Shown piece after piece: positions 9,554 through 22,307 of a DNA stretch of 64,000 nucleotides. The notes under the pieces are model-generated. The model saw only the letters and a list, made by a program, of their open reading frames with translations. It searched no databases and was not told the origin of the DNA. Positions within the stretch are counted from its first letter, which is position 1. Every line of letters begins with the position of its first letter. The translations under genes and the position numbers were made by a program. The DNA is from Lysobacterales bacterium (GTDB lineage: Bacteria > Pseudomonadota > Gammaproteobacteria > Xanthomonadales > SZUA-36). The stretch spans positions 1 to 64,000 of the forward strand of contig JAOZKI010000001.1 of assembly GCA_029935455.1 (NCBI GenBank), in the 5' to 3' direction.

Positions 9554-11590
9554 CTATGGGGTGTCAGCCGGTGCCGCGCTGGGCCCAGTCCGACACACAA
9601 CCTCCGTGGTCTCTATCTGTTGCATGGTAACCGAATCCATGGCCGGCATACGGCTACTGACTCGCGTTACGGGATTTTGCAGGCGCCAGTCGTACAAAGT
9701 CGTGAAGGCCAATACGCGCGGAATGTAGTCCCGCGTCTCATGATAGGACAGGGTCTCTGCCCAACTGGCGGCGTCCGGCTGCGGGCGCGTGGTCAACCAT
9801 CGCTCCAGCACCCTCGGCCCGGCGTTGTAGGCCGCCGCTACGGCGACCGGATTGTTCTTGTTGGCATCCATCAGTTCGCGCAGATAGCGAGCCCCGAAAC
9901 GAATGCTGGTGGCCGGATCATAAAGGGCTGCAGGGCCGCCATAGGACAAGCCATGGCGGGCGGCCAGGGCGCGCGCCGTGGCCGGTGTCACCTGCATGAG
10001 GCCGCGCGCGTTGGCAGAGGACCGCGCACGCGGATTCAGCGCACTTTCCGAACGCATAAGACCCAGTAAAAAAGCCGGCTCCAGATTATTATCACTGGCC
10101 GCGGTCATGATCTCGGTTTCATAGACCACGGGAAAACGCCAGTCGTAAAACTGCAGCTCACCGCTATCACCCAGGGCGTAAACCACACGATCATGCCAGC
10201 CCTCTCGCCGGGCCAAACCGGCGGCCACCTTGAGCTGGGCCACGGGCAGGTCCCGGGTGGCAGCAAACCACTCGCTGCGGCCCCAGTCATCGAGACCGGC
10301 CCGCTCCAGCTCCAGGGCGCGCGCGAAGCGCTCGGACCGCGCCAGCGCATCGATTTCGTCCGCCTGCACGGGCGGCACCAGGGGGCAGATCGAATAGGGC
10401 AACTCCAGCGCATCAGCGGCCAGAAAACCATAGTAGTTGGCCTTGTCAGCGAGCGCTGTCAGTGTGGCCTGCGCTGCTGCCTGATGCCCCTCCTGCGCCT
10501 GGGCCCATGCCCGCCAGTAGCGCCAGCGGTCCTTATCAGCGCTATCCGCAGACAGCCCCGCAAGCGCCTGCTCCAAACCGGCCCAGTCCTGCTCAGCCAG
10601 CGCCACGCGGGCCCACCATTCATGCAGCTGGTCATCCCGATAAGCGGCTGGCACCTGTTGAATCAACGCCGGTGCTGCAGGCTCCAGGGCGACGGCTGCC
10701 ATCAGTGCCACTTCGCGCATGGTTTCCTCGCGCAGCGGCGACAGCCAGTTGAAATGCGCTTCCAGCGGCGCATACAGAGACAGCGCGCGCTCTCCATCCC
10801 GGCGCGCCAGCCGCTGCAGGGACACCGCAGCGATCATGGAGGTCAAGGCATCCACGCGCCAGTTGAGTGCCCGATCGAGACGCGCATAGCCACTGGTGGC
10901 AAGTCGCTGCCAGCGTTCCAGCCAAACCTGTTCGGCGGCGGGCACGAAGCGGGCCAAATAGCGCGTGAGATCTACATTACCGGCTTCCATGGCCAGTCGA
11001 ATGCGCTGCCAGGCCTGGTCCCGGTCAATGGCACCCTGCGACTGCAGCCAGGCAAACAGGGGATCACAGGCCTTGGGCTGGCTTTTCCCCACGAGCCACA
11101 GAGACTTTGCCGCGGCCAGTACGGACTCAGTCTCACCGCCGGCCAGCCGGGCCCGCGCCGTGTAACAACGCAGTTCCGTGTTGTTGCTGTCTGCGGCACC
11201 GTACTGCAGCAGCGGCTCCCAGCGCCGCTGTTGACCCAGTGTTTTCAGCCAGGCCGCGCGCAAACCCGGCGTAAACGCCCAGTTCTCATAGGCCTGGAGA
11301 AAGGTCGCCATCTCCTCCGGGGCCGCAGAGGCCCGACGGTACCGCAGGTCTTCGTATTGCCAGTAAGGAAACAGGGAGTAGTCACGCAGCTGGGGACCCA
11401 GCGCATTAAAGCGATCCCGCGATCCGGATCGGGCCGAGGCCCAGGCTTCCTGGAACAGGGGGCGCAGTTGTTCGTCCGGCCCAGCCAGTGCGGACCCAGC
11501 GGGTTGCAACACGGTGAACAGCAGGCACAGACCGGCGCCCGCCATGGTTTGCAGCTTCAAGAAACGCCCGCATGTCCCCCGCCATTTCAT
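9554..11590 (-). CDS. slt: Soluble lytic murein transglycosylase
   Basis: Catalytic domain LGLMRSESALNPRARSSANARGLMQVTPATARALA...AAYNAGPRVLERWL, helical N-terminal superhelix; start within ORF 9554..11656 uncertain. Confidence 0.92.
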   Translation of the reverse strand: MKWRGTCGRFLKLQTMAGAGLCLLFTVLQPAGSALAGPDEQLRPLFQEAWASARSGSRDRFNALGPQLRDYSLFPYWQYEDLRYRRASAAPEEMATFLQAYENWAFTPGLRAAWLKTLGQQRRWEPLLQYGAADSNNTELRCYTARARLAGGETESVLAAAKSLWLVGKSQPKACDPLFAWLQSQGAIDRDQAWQRIRLAMEAGNVDLTRYLARFVPAAEQVWLERWQRLATSGYARLDRALNWRVDALTSMIAAVSLQRLARRDGERALSLYAPLEAHFNWLSPLREETMREVALMAAVALEPAAPALIQQVPAAYRDDQLHEWWARVALAEQDWAGLEQALAGLSADSADKDRWRYWRAWAQAQEGHQAAAQATLTALADKANYYGFLAADALELPYSICPLVPPVQADEIDALARSERFARALELERAGLDDWGRSEWFAATRDLPVAQLKVAAGLARREGWHDRVVYALGDSGELQFYDWRFPVVYETEIMTAASDNNLEPAFLLGLMRSESALNPRARSSANARGLMQVTPATARALAARHGLSYGGPAALYDPATSIRFGARYLRELMDANKNNPVAVAAAYNAGPRVLERWLTTRPQPDAASWAETLSYHETRDYIPRVLAFTTLYDWRLQNPVTRVSSRMPAMDSVTMQQIETTEVVCRTGPSAAPADTP

Positions 11591-11673
11591 AGGATCACGA
11601 TAGGCAAAGCTGCCGACAGCGGCAAGGCCTGTGGCAGAATTCAAGCGCGACGGCATGGACGGGTGGATGACAA

Positions 11674-12459
11674 ATGATCGAATTCCTCTTGATAGGACTG
11701 GCGGCAGGTTTTGCGGCCGGCTTCCTCGGCATCGGCGGCGGACTGATTATCGTGCCGGGCCTGATCTGGCTGTTCAGCCGCGACAGCGCCACAGCCAGCC
11801 AGGCCAGTCACCTCGCGGTCGCCACCTCCATGGCGACCATGCTGGCCACATCCTTAAGCTCCATCGTCGCGCACCATCGCCGCGGGGCCGTGCGCTGGGA
11901 CCTGTTCAGACAATTGGCACCGGGTCTGGGGCTGGGCGCCGCGCTGGGTGCCGCCCTGGCAGATCAACTTTCCTCGCCCCAACTGACCAGGGTCTTTGCG
12001 CTGTTTGCTCTACTGGCTGGGCTCCAGTTGGTTCTGGGCCGCAGCAGCGAGCGGCAGCGCCCCTGGCCCGGCCCGGCCCGTACCGGAATGGTCGGTGGCG
12101 TTATTGGCGCTATCTCCAGTCTGGTCGGCATTGGTGGCGGCAGCATGACCGGGCCCTGGTGCATGTGGCATGGACTGCGGGCGCAGCATGCGGTGGCAAC
12201 GGCAGCCGCCTGCGGATACCCCATCGCACTGGTGGCCACGGCCAGCTATCTGTGGCTGGGCCCGGGAGCGGCAATGGATGGTGGTGCGGTGCTGGGCTAT
12301 GTACATTTGCCGGCGCTGGCGGGTATCGCCGTGGCTGGCGTGGCGGCAGCGCCGCTGGGGGCCTGGGCGGTGCACAAAACACCGCCGCAGCGGGTGCGGC
12401 AGGTGTTTGGCGGCCTGTTGTTACTGGTGGGCGCGCGGCTACTGCTGGCCGGCGCCTGA
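11674..12459 (+). CDS. TSUP family transporter (TauE/SafE-type)
   Basis: MIEFLLIGLAAGFAAGFLGIGGGLIIVPGLIWLF..., second repeat GGVIGAISSLVGIGGGSMTGP. Confidence 0.9.
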   Translation: MIEFLLIGLAAGFAAGFLGIGGGLIIVPGLIWLFSRDSATASQASHLAVATSMATMLATSLSSIVAHHRRGAVRWDLFRQLAPGLGLGAALGAALADQLSSPQLTRVFALFALLAGLQLVLGRSSERQRPWPGPARTGMVGGVIGAISSLVGIGGGSMTGPWCMWHGLRAQHAVATAAACGYPIALVATASYLWLGPGAAMDGGAVLGYVHLPALAGIAVAGVAAAPLGAWAVHKTPPQRVRQVFGGLLLLVGARLLLAGA

Positions 12460-12477
12460 CGCGTGCGCTGCTGGCGC

Positions 12478-13149
12478 TTATTCGGCGATGGCTTCCGGCA
12501 CGGCGGCGGCAGCGGCCATACGCGCCTGCTCATCAGCCACCAGCGCGTCCACGATCGCCAGCATGGTATCGAAGCTGTTGACGGCACCACCGGCTGATAC
12601 GCGATAGCGGTCATTAACCAGCATGCTCGGCGTACCGGAGATACCGGCTTCGCGCACGACCTTTTGTTCGTTCTTCATGCGCATGTCCACGGCGAAGGAC
12701 TTGGAGGTCGCGAGGAACTTGTCCGGCGCCACCCCATAGTTGGCGTAAAAATCGGCGATCTGTTCCATGCTGCGCATCTGCCGGCGCTCTTTCCACAGGG
12801 TGTCCATCATGGCCACATGCGCTTCTTCGGCCACACCCAGCATGCTGGCGGTCACGTAAGCACGCGCGTAAAGGCTCCAGATGGAGCGCCCAAATTCCAC
12901 CGGAATTCGGGTCAGCTCGACATTCTCGGGCTTGCGAGTTTTCCAGGCCTGCACATAGGGCTCAAAGGTCGCGCAATGGTTGCAGAGATAGGAAAATACC
13001 TCGGTGACACGCACGCCATCCACCGGTGTCACCTCCGGGCCTGCGATCTTGTGATAGTGAACACCTTCCTGATAGGCGCCGATCTGCCCCTGGGCAAAAC
13101 CCAATAGCGGTGTCCCCAGCAGCGCCAGGGCGAGCATCATTTTCTTCAT
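12478..13149 (-). CDS. dsbA: Thiol:disulfide interchange protein DsbA
   Basis: MKKMMLALALLGTPLLGFAQG signal peptide; VTEVFSYLCNHCATFEPYVQAW with CNHC active site; SGTPSMLVNDRYRV. Confidence 0.92.
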   Translation of the reverse strand: MKKMMLALALLGTPLLGFAQGQIGAYQEGVHYHKIAGPEVTPVDGVRVTEVFSYLCNHCATFEPYVQAWKTRKPENVELTRIPVEFGRSIWSLYARAYVTASMLGVAEEAHVAMMDTLWKERRQMRSMEQIADFYANYGVAPDKFLATSKSFAVDMRMKNEQKVVREAGISGTPSMLVNDRYRVSAGGAVNSFDTMLAIVDALVADEQARMAAAAAVPEAIAE

Positions 13150-13198
13150 AAGATTCTCCTGAAAAGCAAGCAGTCCGACCGCGAACGGCGCGCAGGGT

Positions 13199-13822
13199 TC
13201 ACTGCGCGCGGTACAGGCCTTGCAGATAGCTGGATACGGCGTTGATGTCTTCATCCGTTAGCCGGCGGGCTACCCCCACCATAACGGCGCTGGCTGCATC
13301 GTCCTCGCCCCAGTTGTCGCCGGCGCGGTACTTGGTGAGCATGCTGGCGGTGTAGGTAGCGTGCTGCCCTGCGACCCAGGGGTAGCCGGCCAGCGGATTG
13401 CCCTCTCCGGCCGGACCGTGGCAGGCCATGCAGGCTGGAATGCCTTCTTTCGCATCACCTGCGCGGTAGAGCCTTTCACCACGAGCCACCAGCGCCTCGT
13501 CAGCCGCTCCTGGGCTGATGGTCTGACCCGCAAAGTAGGCCGACAGGTCCGCAATATCTTCATCGGTCAGGTTCGCCACAATGCCCATCATCTCCGGCAC
13601 CGGGCGCTGACCATCACGAATCAGCGTAATGTGGCGGTTCAAATAGGCCTCGTGCTGACCTGCGATTTTGGGCCACATGGCCACGGCACTGTTACCGTCA
13701 GCGCCATGACAGGCCGCACAGGTTGCTGATTTTTGTTCGCCGGCAGCGGCGTCGCCCTGGGCATACACGGTGGGAGCCAGGAACAGGCAAAGGCCTGCAA
13801 AGGCGCCAATTAAAGCTTTCAT
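13199..13822 (-). CDS. Diheme cytochrome c4-type protein
   Basis: Signal peptide; two CxxCH motifs (CAACHGADGN, CMACHGPAGEG). Confidence 0.92.
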   Translation of the reverse strand: MKALIGAFAGLCLFLAPTVYAQGDAAAGEQKSATCAACHGADGNSAVAMWPKIAGQHEAYLNRHITLIRDGQRPVPEMMGIVANLTDEDIADLSAYFAGQTISPGAADEALVARGERLYRAGDAKEGIPACMACHGPAGEGNPLAGYPWVAGQHATYTASMLTKYRAGDNWGEDDAASAVMVGVARRLTDEDINAVSSYLQGLYRAQ

Positions 13823-13942
13823 TATGGTGTCTCCGGGCCCCGGCAGGGCGCTTGGTGCTGTAAACAATCGGTGTAACGGTGCGCTATTATCCCGATTTCG
13901 ACCCCGGCAATCCAGCCATAGACGCCTTTAGGGACGATCTCA

Positions 13943-14563
13943 ATGAATGACAGCGCCGCAGCTGCGAAAAGCAACCCCAACCCTTTCCGTCAGGCCGAGT
14001 ATCTGTTGGCGGCCCATCACCTGCGCCAACTGCCCTTTGATGCAGGCTTCGAAGTGGCGATTGCCGGCCGCTCCAACGCCGGAAAGTCCAGCGCCATCAA
14101 TGTTTTGACTGGACAAAAATCTCTGGCCCGAACCAGTAAGACACCGGGTCGCACGCAGCAAATCGTGATTTTTCAACTGGACGAACAGCGCCGGATCGCG
14201 GACCTGCCCGGCTATGGCTACGCAAAAGTGCCACTGGAGCTGAAAGCGCACTGGCAAGGCGTGATGCAACAGTACTTCGAGACGCGCGAGTGCCTCAAGG
14301 GTGTGGTGCTGGTCATGGACATCCGCCATCCCATGAAGCCCTATGACCAGCAAATGATGGACTGGTGCGTGGCTGCCGGCCTGCCCTGCCATATTCTCAT
14401 GACCAAGGCCGACAAGCTTAAACGCGGCCCAGCCCAGGCGGCGCTGCTCAAACTGCGCAAAAGCCTTCCCGCCGGTGCCAGTGCCCAGGTTTTCTCCTCG
14501 CTCAAGCGCCAGGGGCTCGAGCAGTGGCTGGAAGTGATGAAGCGCTGGTATGCGTACGACTGA
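13943..14563 (+). CDS. engB: Ribosome biogenesis GTP-binding protein YihA/YsxC
   Basis: GRSNAGKSSAINVLTGQKSLARTSKTPGRTQQIVIFQLDEQRRIADLPGYGYAKV, TKADK. Confidence 0.95.
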   Translation: MNDSAAAAKSNPNPFRQAEYLLAAHHLRQLPFDAGFEVAIAGRSNAGKSSAINVLTGQKSLARTSKTPGRTQQIVIFQLDEQRRIADLPGYGYAKVPLELKAHWQGVMQQYFETRECLKGVVLVMDIRHPMKPYDQQMMDWCVAAGLPCHILMTKADKLKRGPAQAALLKLRKSLPAGASAQVFSSLKRQGLEQWLEVMKRWYAYD

Positions 14564-14590
14564 CAGCACACGGGGCCTGCTTTACACTGA

Positions 14591-16440
<1,850 letters not shown>

Positions 16441-17103
16441 TCAGGGCCTTCGCGGATCCCGGGTCAGCTCGCCTTCCGCATCCAGTTCCGGATAGGGCAA
16501 ACCCCGTTCACGACAGTAACGGGCAACCACCGGATGCAGCCACTCAAAACGCATGCGCGCGTGGCGCTCCGGGTCCAGACGGCTGTGCGTGTAGGCGCCA
16601 GCCGCCCGCCGCTGAGCCAGCGCTTCATAGAGCACCACGGCGGTCGCAACGGAAACATTCAGGGACTGGCTCATACCCATCATGGGCACCACGATTTCCT
16701 CATCCGCCCAACGCAAACCTTCATCACTCACGCCAAAGGCCTCGGTGCCAATCAACAGGGCCGTCGGGCGGGTGTAGTCCACCTCGCGATAATCGCAGGC
16801 CGTGTCGGAAAGATGTGCGGCTACCACGCGAAAACCCTGGGCACGCAAGGTGTCGCAGGCGCTGCGCGTGGATTCGTGGGTGACCAGTTCTACCCACTTT
16901 TCCGCGCCCTGGGAGGTATGCCAGTGACGTCGCGGATTGTCCTCGCCGGGCACCACGTGCAGTTCCGTGATACCCACCGCATCACAGGTGCGCACCACGG
17001 CAGACAGATTGCGTGGCTTGTGCAGGTTCTCGGCCAGTACGGTCAAATCTGGCTGGCGCCGGTCCAGGACCTGATCCAGCCGCTGACGACGCTCCGGCGT
17101 CAC
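16441..17103 (-). CDS. trmH: tRNA (guanosine(18)-2'-O)-methyltransferase TrmH
   Basis: MTPERRQRLDQVLDRRQPDLTVLAENLHKPRNLSAVVRTCDAVGITELHVV..., ALLIGTEAFGVSDEGLRWADEEIVVPMMGMSQSLNVSVATAVVLYEAL; GTG start. Confidence 0.95.
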   Translation of the reverse strand: MTPERRQRLDQVLDRRQPDLTVLAENLHKPRNLSAVVRTCDAVGITELHVVPGEDNPRRHWHTSQGAEKWVELVTHESTRSACDTLRAQGFRVVAAHLSDTACDYREVDYTRPTALLIGTEAFGVSDEGLRWADEEIVVPMMGMSQSLNVSVATAVVLYEALAQRRAAGAYTHSRLDPERHARMRFEWLHPVVARYCRERGLPYPELDAEGELTRDPRRP

Positions 17104-17618
17104 GCCGTATCCACTGCAGCCGGTGCCAGCGCCTGACGGACCGTGGCTGGCAACGTGCAGACGGCCTGCAGTAGCAGCAGCGCCGGCAGGGCAAGCACCA
17201 GGGATTTGAGCAGGAACACGGCGGGCAGCCCCCCCGCTTGTCGCGAGCCTTCCAGCAGGCGCCAGGAAGCGGCCACATAGTCCCAGCCGATCCAGAGCAT
17301 GAAGCCGCAGACCGGCAGCAGAAACAGCAGCGTGCCCAGCGCGTTGATACGGGCCTGATGGCGGGCGGACCGGTCACGATAGAGAATGTCGACCCGCACA
17401 TGGCCGTCGTCCTGCCAGCACCAGGCCGCGCCGAGCATAAATACCGCCGCGTGCAGATAGCTCACGGACTCCTGCAGCCAGATCCACCCCAGATTAAAGC
17501 CGTAGCGCAGAATCACGATGGTAAAGGTAACCAGCACCATGGCCAGTATGAGCCAGGAAGCCCCCTGCCCCACCCGTCGCACCAGCGCTTCTGCCCAGTG
17601 CCCCAGAGAGGCTACCAC
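17100..17618 (-). CDS. TRAP transporter small permease subunit (DctQ-like)
   Basis: WLILAMVLVTFTIVILRYGFNLGWIWLQESVSYLHAAVFMLGAAWCWQDDGHVRVDILY, DctQ family pattern with four TM helices; GTG start, overlaps trmH by 4 nt. Confidence 0.87.
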   Translation of the reverse strand: MVASLGHWAEALVRRVGQGASWLILAMVLVTFTIVILRYGFNLGWIWLQESVSYLHAAVFMLGAAWCWQDDGHVRVDILYRDRSARHQARINALGTLLFLLPVCGFMLWIGWDYVAASWRLLEGSRQAGGLPAVFLLKSLVLALPALLLLQAVCTLPATVRQALAPAAVDTA

Positions 17619-17998
17619 TCCTTGATCTTCCAGTAGACCGGTTTCACGGGGTAGGCGGCGCGGTCACGTTCCGACAGCTCCAGTTGGCCATCGCCATCAT
17701 CATCCATGTAGTAATAGGGCAGACCTTTTTTCGGCACCACGCGCACCATGTAAACACGGCCTTCAAGGCTGTATTCCTCGATAATGTTGTCCTCATCATC
17801 GCGGCGGATTTCCACCGTCGGCTCAAGCCGGGAGCGCTCATCTTCCACCTTCGGCGGAATCGGCACATCAGGCTCACCCTTGGCGCTGCGGGCGTCTGCG
17901 TCTATGGGGGGAATGGGCGGTGGCGCGGCCGGATCTTTTTGCTGCGCCGTAGCGGGCACGGTCGCCATCAGCAGACCAAGAATCAGGTATTTGGGCAT
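17612..17998 (-). CDS. DUF2782 domain-containing small secreted protein
   Basis: MPKYLILGLLMATVPATAQQ signal; PTVEIRRDDEDNIIEEYSLEGRVYMVRVVPKKGLPYYYMDDDGDGQL; position beside polA typical of gammaproteobacteria. Confidence 0.8.
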   Translation of the reverse strand: MPKYLILGLLMATVPATAQQKDPAAPPPIPPIDADARSAKGEPDVPIPPKVEDERSRLEPTVEIRRDDEDNIIEEYSLEGRVYMVRVVPKKGLPYYYMDDDGDGQLELSERDRAAYPVKPVYWKIKEW

Positions 17999-18134
17999 GG
18001 TCAGGTTCCGCCTCATTGCAAACGCAGGACATTCCGGGCTCAAAGGGGCGACCAGCACACGGGCCGCTGTCCCCGAAGGCCATGTTTCAGTATTCTCAGC
18101 ATAACAGACCCGCCACCAATTTCCCGTTGCCCAC

Positions 18135-20816
18135 ATGACCGACAAGACGCAAACCCTGACGCTGGTAGATGGCTCCTCCTACCTCTACCGCGCCTTCCAT
18201 GCCCTGCCCAATCTGACCAATTCTGCCGGCGAGCCGACCGGCGCCCTGCTGGGGGTCGCCAACATGCTGCGGCGTCTTATGAAGGAAGCGGGCGATGGCT
18301 TGATCGGCGTGGTCTTCGACGCCAAGGGGCCGACCTTTCGCAATGAGCTGTTCGCCGAGTACAAGGCCAACCGCCCGCCCATGCCGGCAGAGCTGCGCAG
18401 CCAGGTCGACGCCATCTTTGAGCTGGTCGGGCTTATGGGGCTGCCCCTGATTCAGGTCGCCGGTGTGGAGGCCGATGATGTGATCGGCACCCTGGCACGT
18501 CAGGCTGAAGCGGCTGGCATGGACTGCCTGATTTCCACCGGCGACAAGGACATGGCACAGCTGGTCTCGCCCCGCATACGCTGCATGAACACCATGACCG
18601 ATACGCTCATGGATGAAGCCTATGTGCAAAAGAAATTTGGCGTACGGCCTGATCAGATCATCGATTATCTGGCCCTGACCGGCGACAAGGCTGACAATAT
18701 TCCCGGCGTGGAGAAATGCGGCCCGAAGACCGCGGCCAAATGGCTCGCCGCCTATGGGGATCTGGATGGCGTCATGGCCCATGCGGACGAGGTGGGCGGC
18801 AAGATCGGTGGCTATCTGCGCGAAGCACTGCCCCAGCTCCCCCTCTCACGGGACCTGGCCACGATCCGGGATGCACTGGAGTTGGAGGTAGCGCCGGCAG
18901 AACTAACCGTCACCCCCGGCGATGAAGCGGCCCTGCGCGCTTTTCTTGAACGCTATGAGTTCAGCAGCTGGCTGCAGGAACTGGGGACGCCCGAACAGGC
19001 GCCGGCGCCAGTTGACTATGAGGTCATCCTGACCCAGGAACAGCTCGATAGGTGGCTGGTAGCACTGGCAGCGGCGGAGCTGATTGCCGTGGATACGGAG
19101 ACCACGGCACTGGACCCCATGCAAGCCGAGCTGGTGGGTTTGAGCTTTGCCCTGGAGGCAGGCCGGGCTGCCTACCTGCCGCTGGCGCATGATTATCCAG
19201 GCGCCCCGCCTCAGCTGGCGCGCGATACGGTACTTGAGCAGCTGCGGCCGCTGCTGGAAGATCCGCAGCAAGCGCTGGTCGGTCAGCACTTCAAATATGA
19301 CATGAATGTCCTGTCCCGCTACGGCATCCACTGTCAGGGCGTGCGCTATGACACCATGCTGGAATCCTATGTCTTCAATGCCACCGGCACGCGCCACGAT
19401 ATGGATTCCCTGGCGCTGAAATATCTCGGCCGCCAGACCGTGCACTATGAAGACATCGCCGGCAAAGGCGCGAAGCAAATCCCCTTTAACCAGATTGATC
19501 TTGCGGAGGCAGCACCCTACGCGGCGGAGGATGCGGACATCACGCTGCAACTGCATGAACGCCTGTGGCCCGAGTTGTCCACGGACCCGGCGCTGCGCCG
19601 GGTCTTCGAAGAACTTGAGATGCCGCTGGTACCGGTGCTGGCGCGCATGGAACAGAAGGGTGTGTTGATTGACGGTGACATTTTGCAGCGTCAGAGCCAG
19701 GAACTGGCGGCAGAAATTCATGCGCTGCAGGAACAGGCCTACGCTGTGGCCGGACAGCCCTTCAATCTGGGCTCACCGAAACAGCTGCAGCAGATTCTGT
19801 TTGAACAGCTGGAGCTGCCCGTAATTCGCAAAACACCGAAAGGGCAGCCATCAACCGCAGAAGACGTACTGCAGGAACTGTCCGGCGATTACGAGCTGCC
19901 CCGATTGATTCTGGATTACCGCTCCCTGTCGAAGCTTAAAAGCACCTACACGGACAAGCTGCCAGCGGAAATCAATCCCCATACAGGGCGGGTGCACACT
20001 TCTTACCATCAGGCAGTCACTGCCACCGGCCGCCTGTCCTCCAGCGGCCCGAACCTGCAGAACATTCCCATTCGCACCGCCCAGGGACGGCGCATCCGCA
20101 AAGCCTTCGTCGCGCCACCCGGCATGGTAGTGCTGGCGGCGGACTACTCGCAGATTGAGCTGCGCATCATGGCGCACATCTCCGGTGATGAAGGACTGCT
20201 GCGGGCGTTCCGGGACGATATCGATGTGCATCGGGCCACCGCCGGCGAGGTTTTCGCCACCGCCTATGAAGACGTGGCCGACGCGCAGCGGCGCGCCGCC
20301 AAGGCCATTAACTTTGGCCTCATGTACGGCATGTCCGCCTTCGGCCTGGCGCGTCAACTGGACGTCAGCCGCGGCGAAGCGCAGGAGTACATGGATACCT
20401 ACTTCGCGCGCTATCCCGGTGTGCATGACTTTATGGAGCGGACGCGCGAGCAGGCCCGGGAACAGGGCTATGTGGAGACCCTGTTTGGGCGCCGTCTCTA
20501 CTTGCCCGATATCAAGGCCAGCAATATGCAGCGCCGGCAGGCAGCGGAGCGGGCCGCCATCAATGCCCCCATGCAGGGCACGGCCGCAGATATCATCAAA
20601 CGCGCCATGATCAGCGTAGACCGATGGTTACACGAGCAGCATGCGGATACGCATCTGACCATGCAGGTGCATGATGAACTGGTGCTGGATGTGCCGGCGG
20701 AGAAGCTCGACCTCATCAAGGCGGGCGTGTGCGAGCGCATGAGCCAGGCGGCGGAACTGGATGTACCGCTACTGGTGGAAGCAGGCCACGGACCCGATTG
20801 GGACGCAGCGCACTAG
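18135..20816 (+). CDS. polA: DNA polymerase I
   Basis: 893 aa; 5'-nuclease, 3'-5' exonuclease (AVDTETTALDPM) and polymerase (DYSQIELRIMAHISGD, QVHDELVLDVP) domains. Confidence 0.98.
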   Translation: MTDKTQTLTLVDGSSYLYRAFHALPNLTNSAGEPTGALLGVANMLRRLMKEAGDGLIGVVFDAKGPTFRNELFAEYKANRPPMPAELRSQVDAIFELVGLMGLPLIQVAGVEADDVIGTLARQAEAAGMDCLISTGDKDMAQLVSPRIRCMNTMTDTLMDEAYVQKKFGVRPDQIIDYLALTGDKADNIPGVEKCGPKTAAKWLAAYGDLDGVMAHADEVGGKIGGYLREALPQLPLSRDLATIRDALELEVAPAELTVTPGDEAALRAFLERYEFSSWLQELGTPEQAPAPVDYEVILTQEQLDRWLVALAAAELIAVDTETTALDPMQAELVGLSFALEAGRAAYLPLAHDYPGAPPQLARDTVLEQLRPLLEDPQQALVGQHFKYDMNVLSRYGIHCQGVRYDTMLESYVFNATGTRHDMDSLALKYLGRQTVHYEDIAGKGAKQIPFNQIDLAEAAPYAAEDADITLQLHERLWPELSTDPALRRVFEELEMPLVPVLARMEQKGVLIDGDILQRQSQELAAEIHALQEQAYAVAGQPFNLGSPKQLQQILFEQLELPVIRKTPKGQPSTAEDVLQELSGDYELPRLILDYRSLSKLKSTYTDKLPAEINPHTGRVHTSYHQAVTATGRLSSSGPNLQNIPIRTAQGRRIRKAFVAPPGMVVLAADYSQIELRIMAHISGDEGLLRAFRDDIDVHRATAGEVFATAYEDVADAQRRAAKAINFGLMYGMSAFGLARQLDVSRGEAQEYMDTYFARYPGVHDFMERTREQAREQGYVETLFGRRLYLPDIKASNMQRRQAAERAAINAPMQGTAADIIKRAMISVDRWLHEQHADTHLTMQVHDELVLDVPAEKLDLIKAGVCERMSQAAELDVPLLVEAGHGPDWDAAH

Positions 20817-20820
20817 GCGG

Positions 20821-22304
<1,484 letters not shown>

Positions 22305-22307
22305 GGC

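Noticed and set aside
10193-11677. 494-aa plus-strand ORF opposite slt
   Set aside because: Shadow of the lytic transglycosylase gene; low-complexity composition with no family motif.
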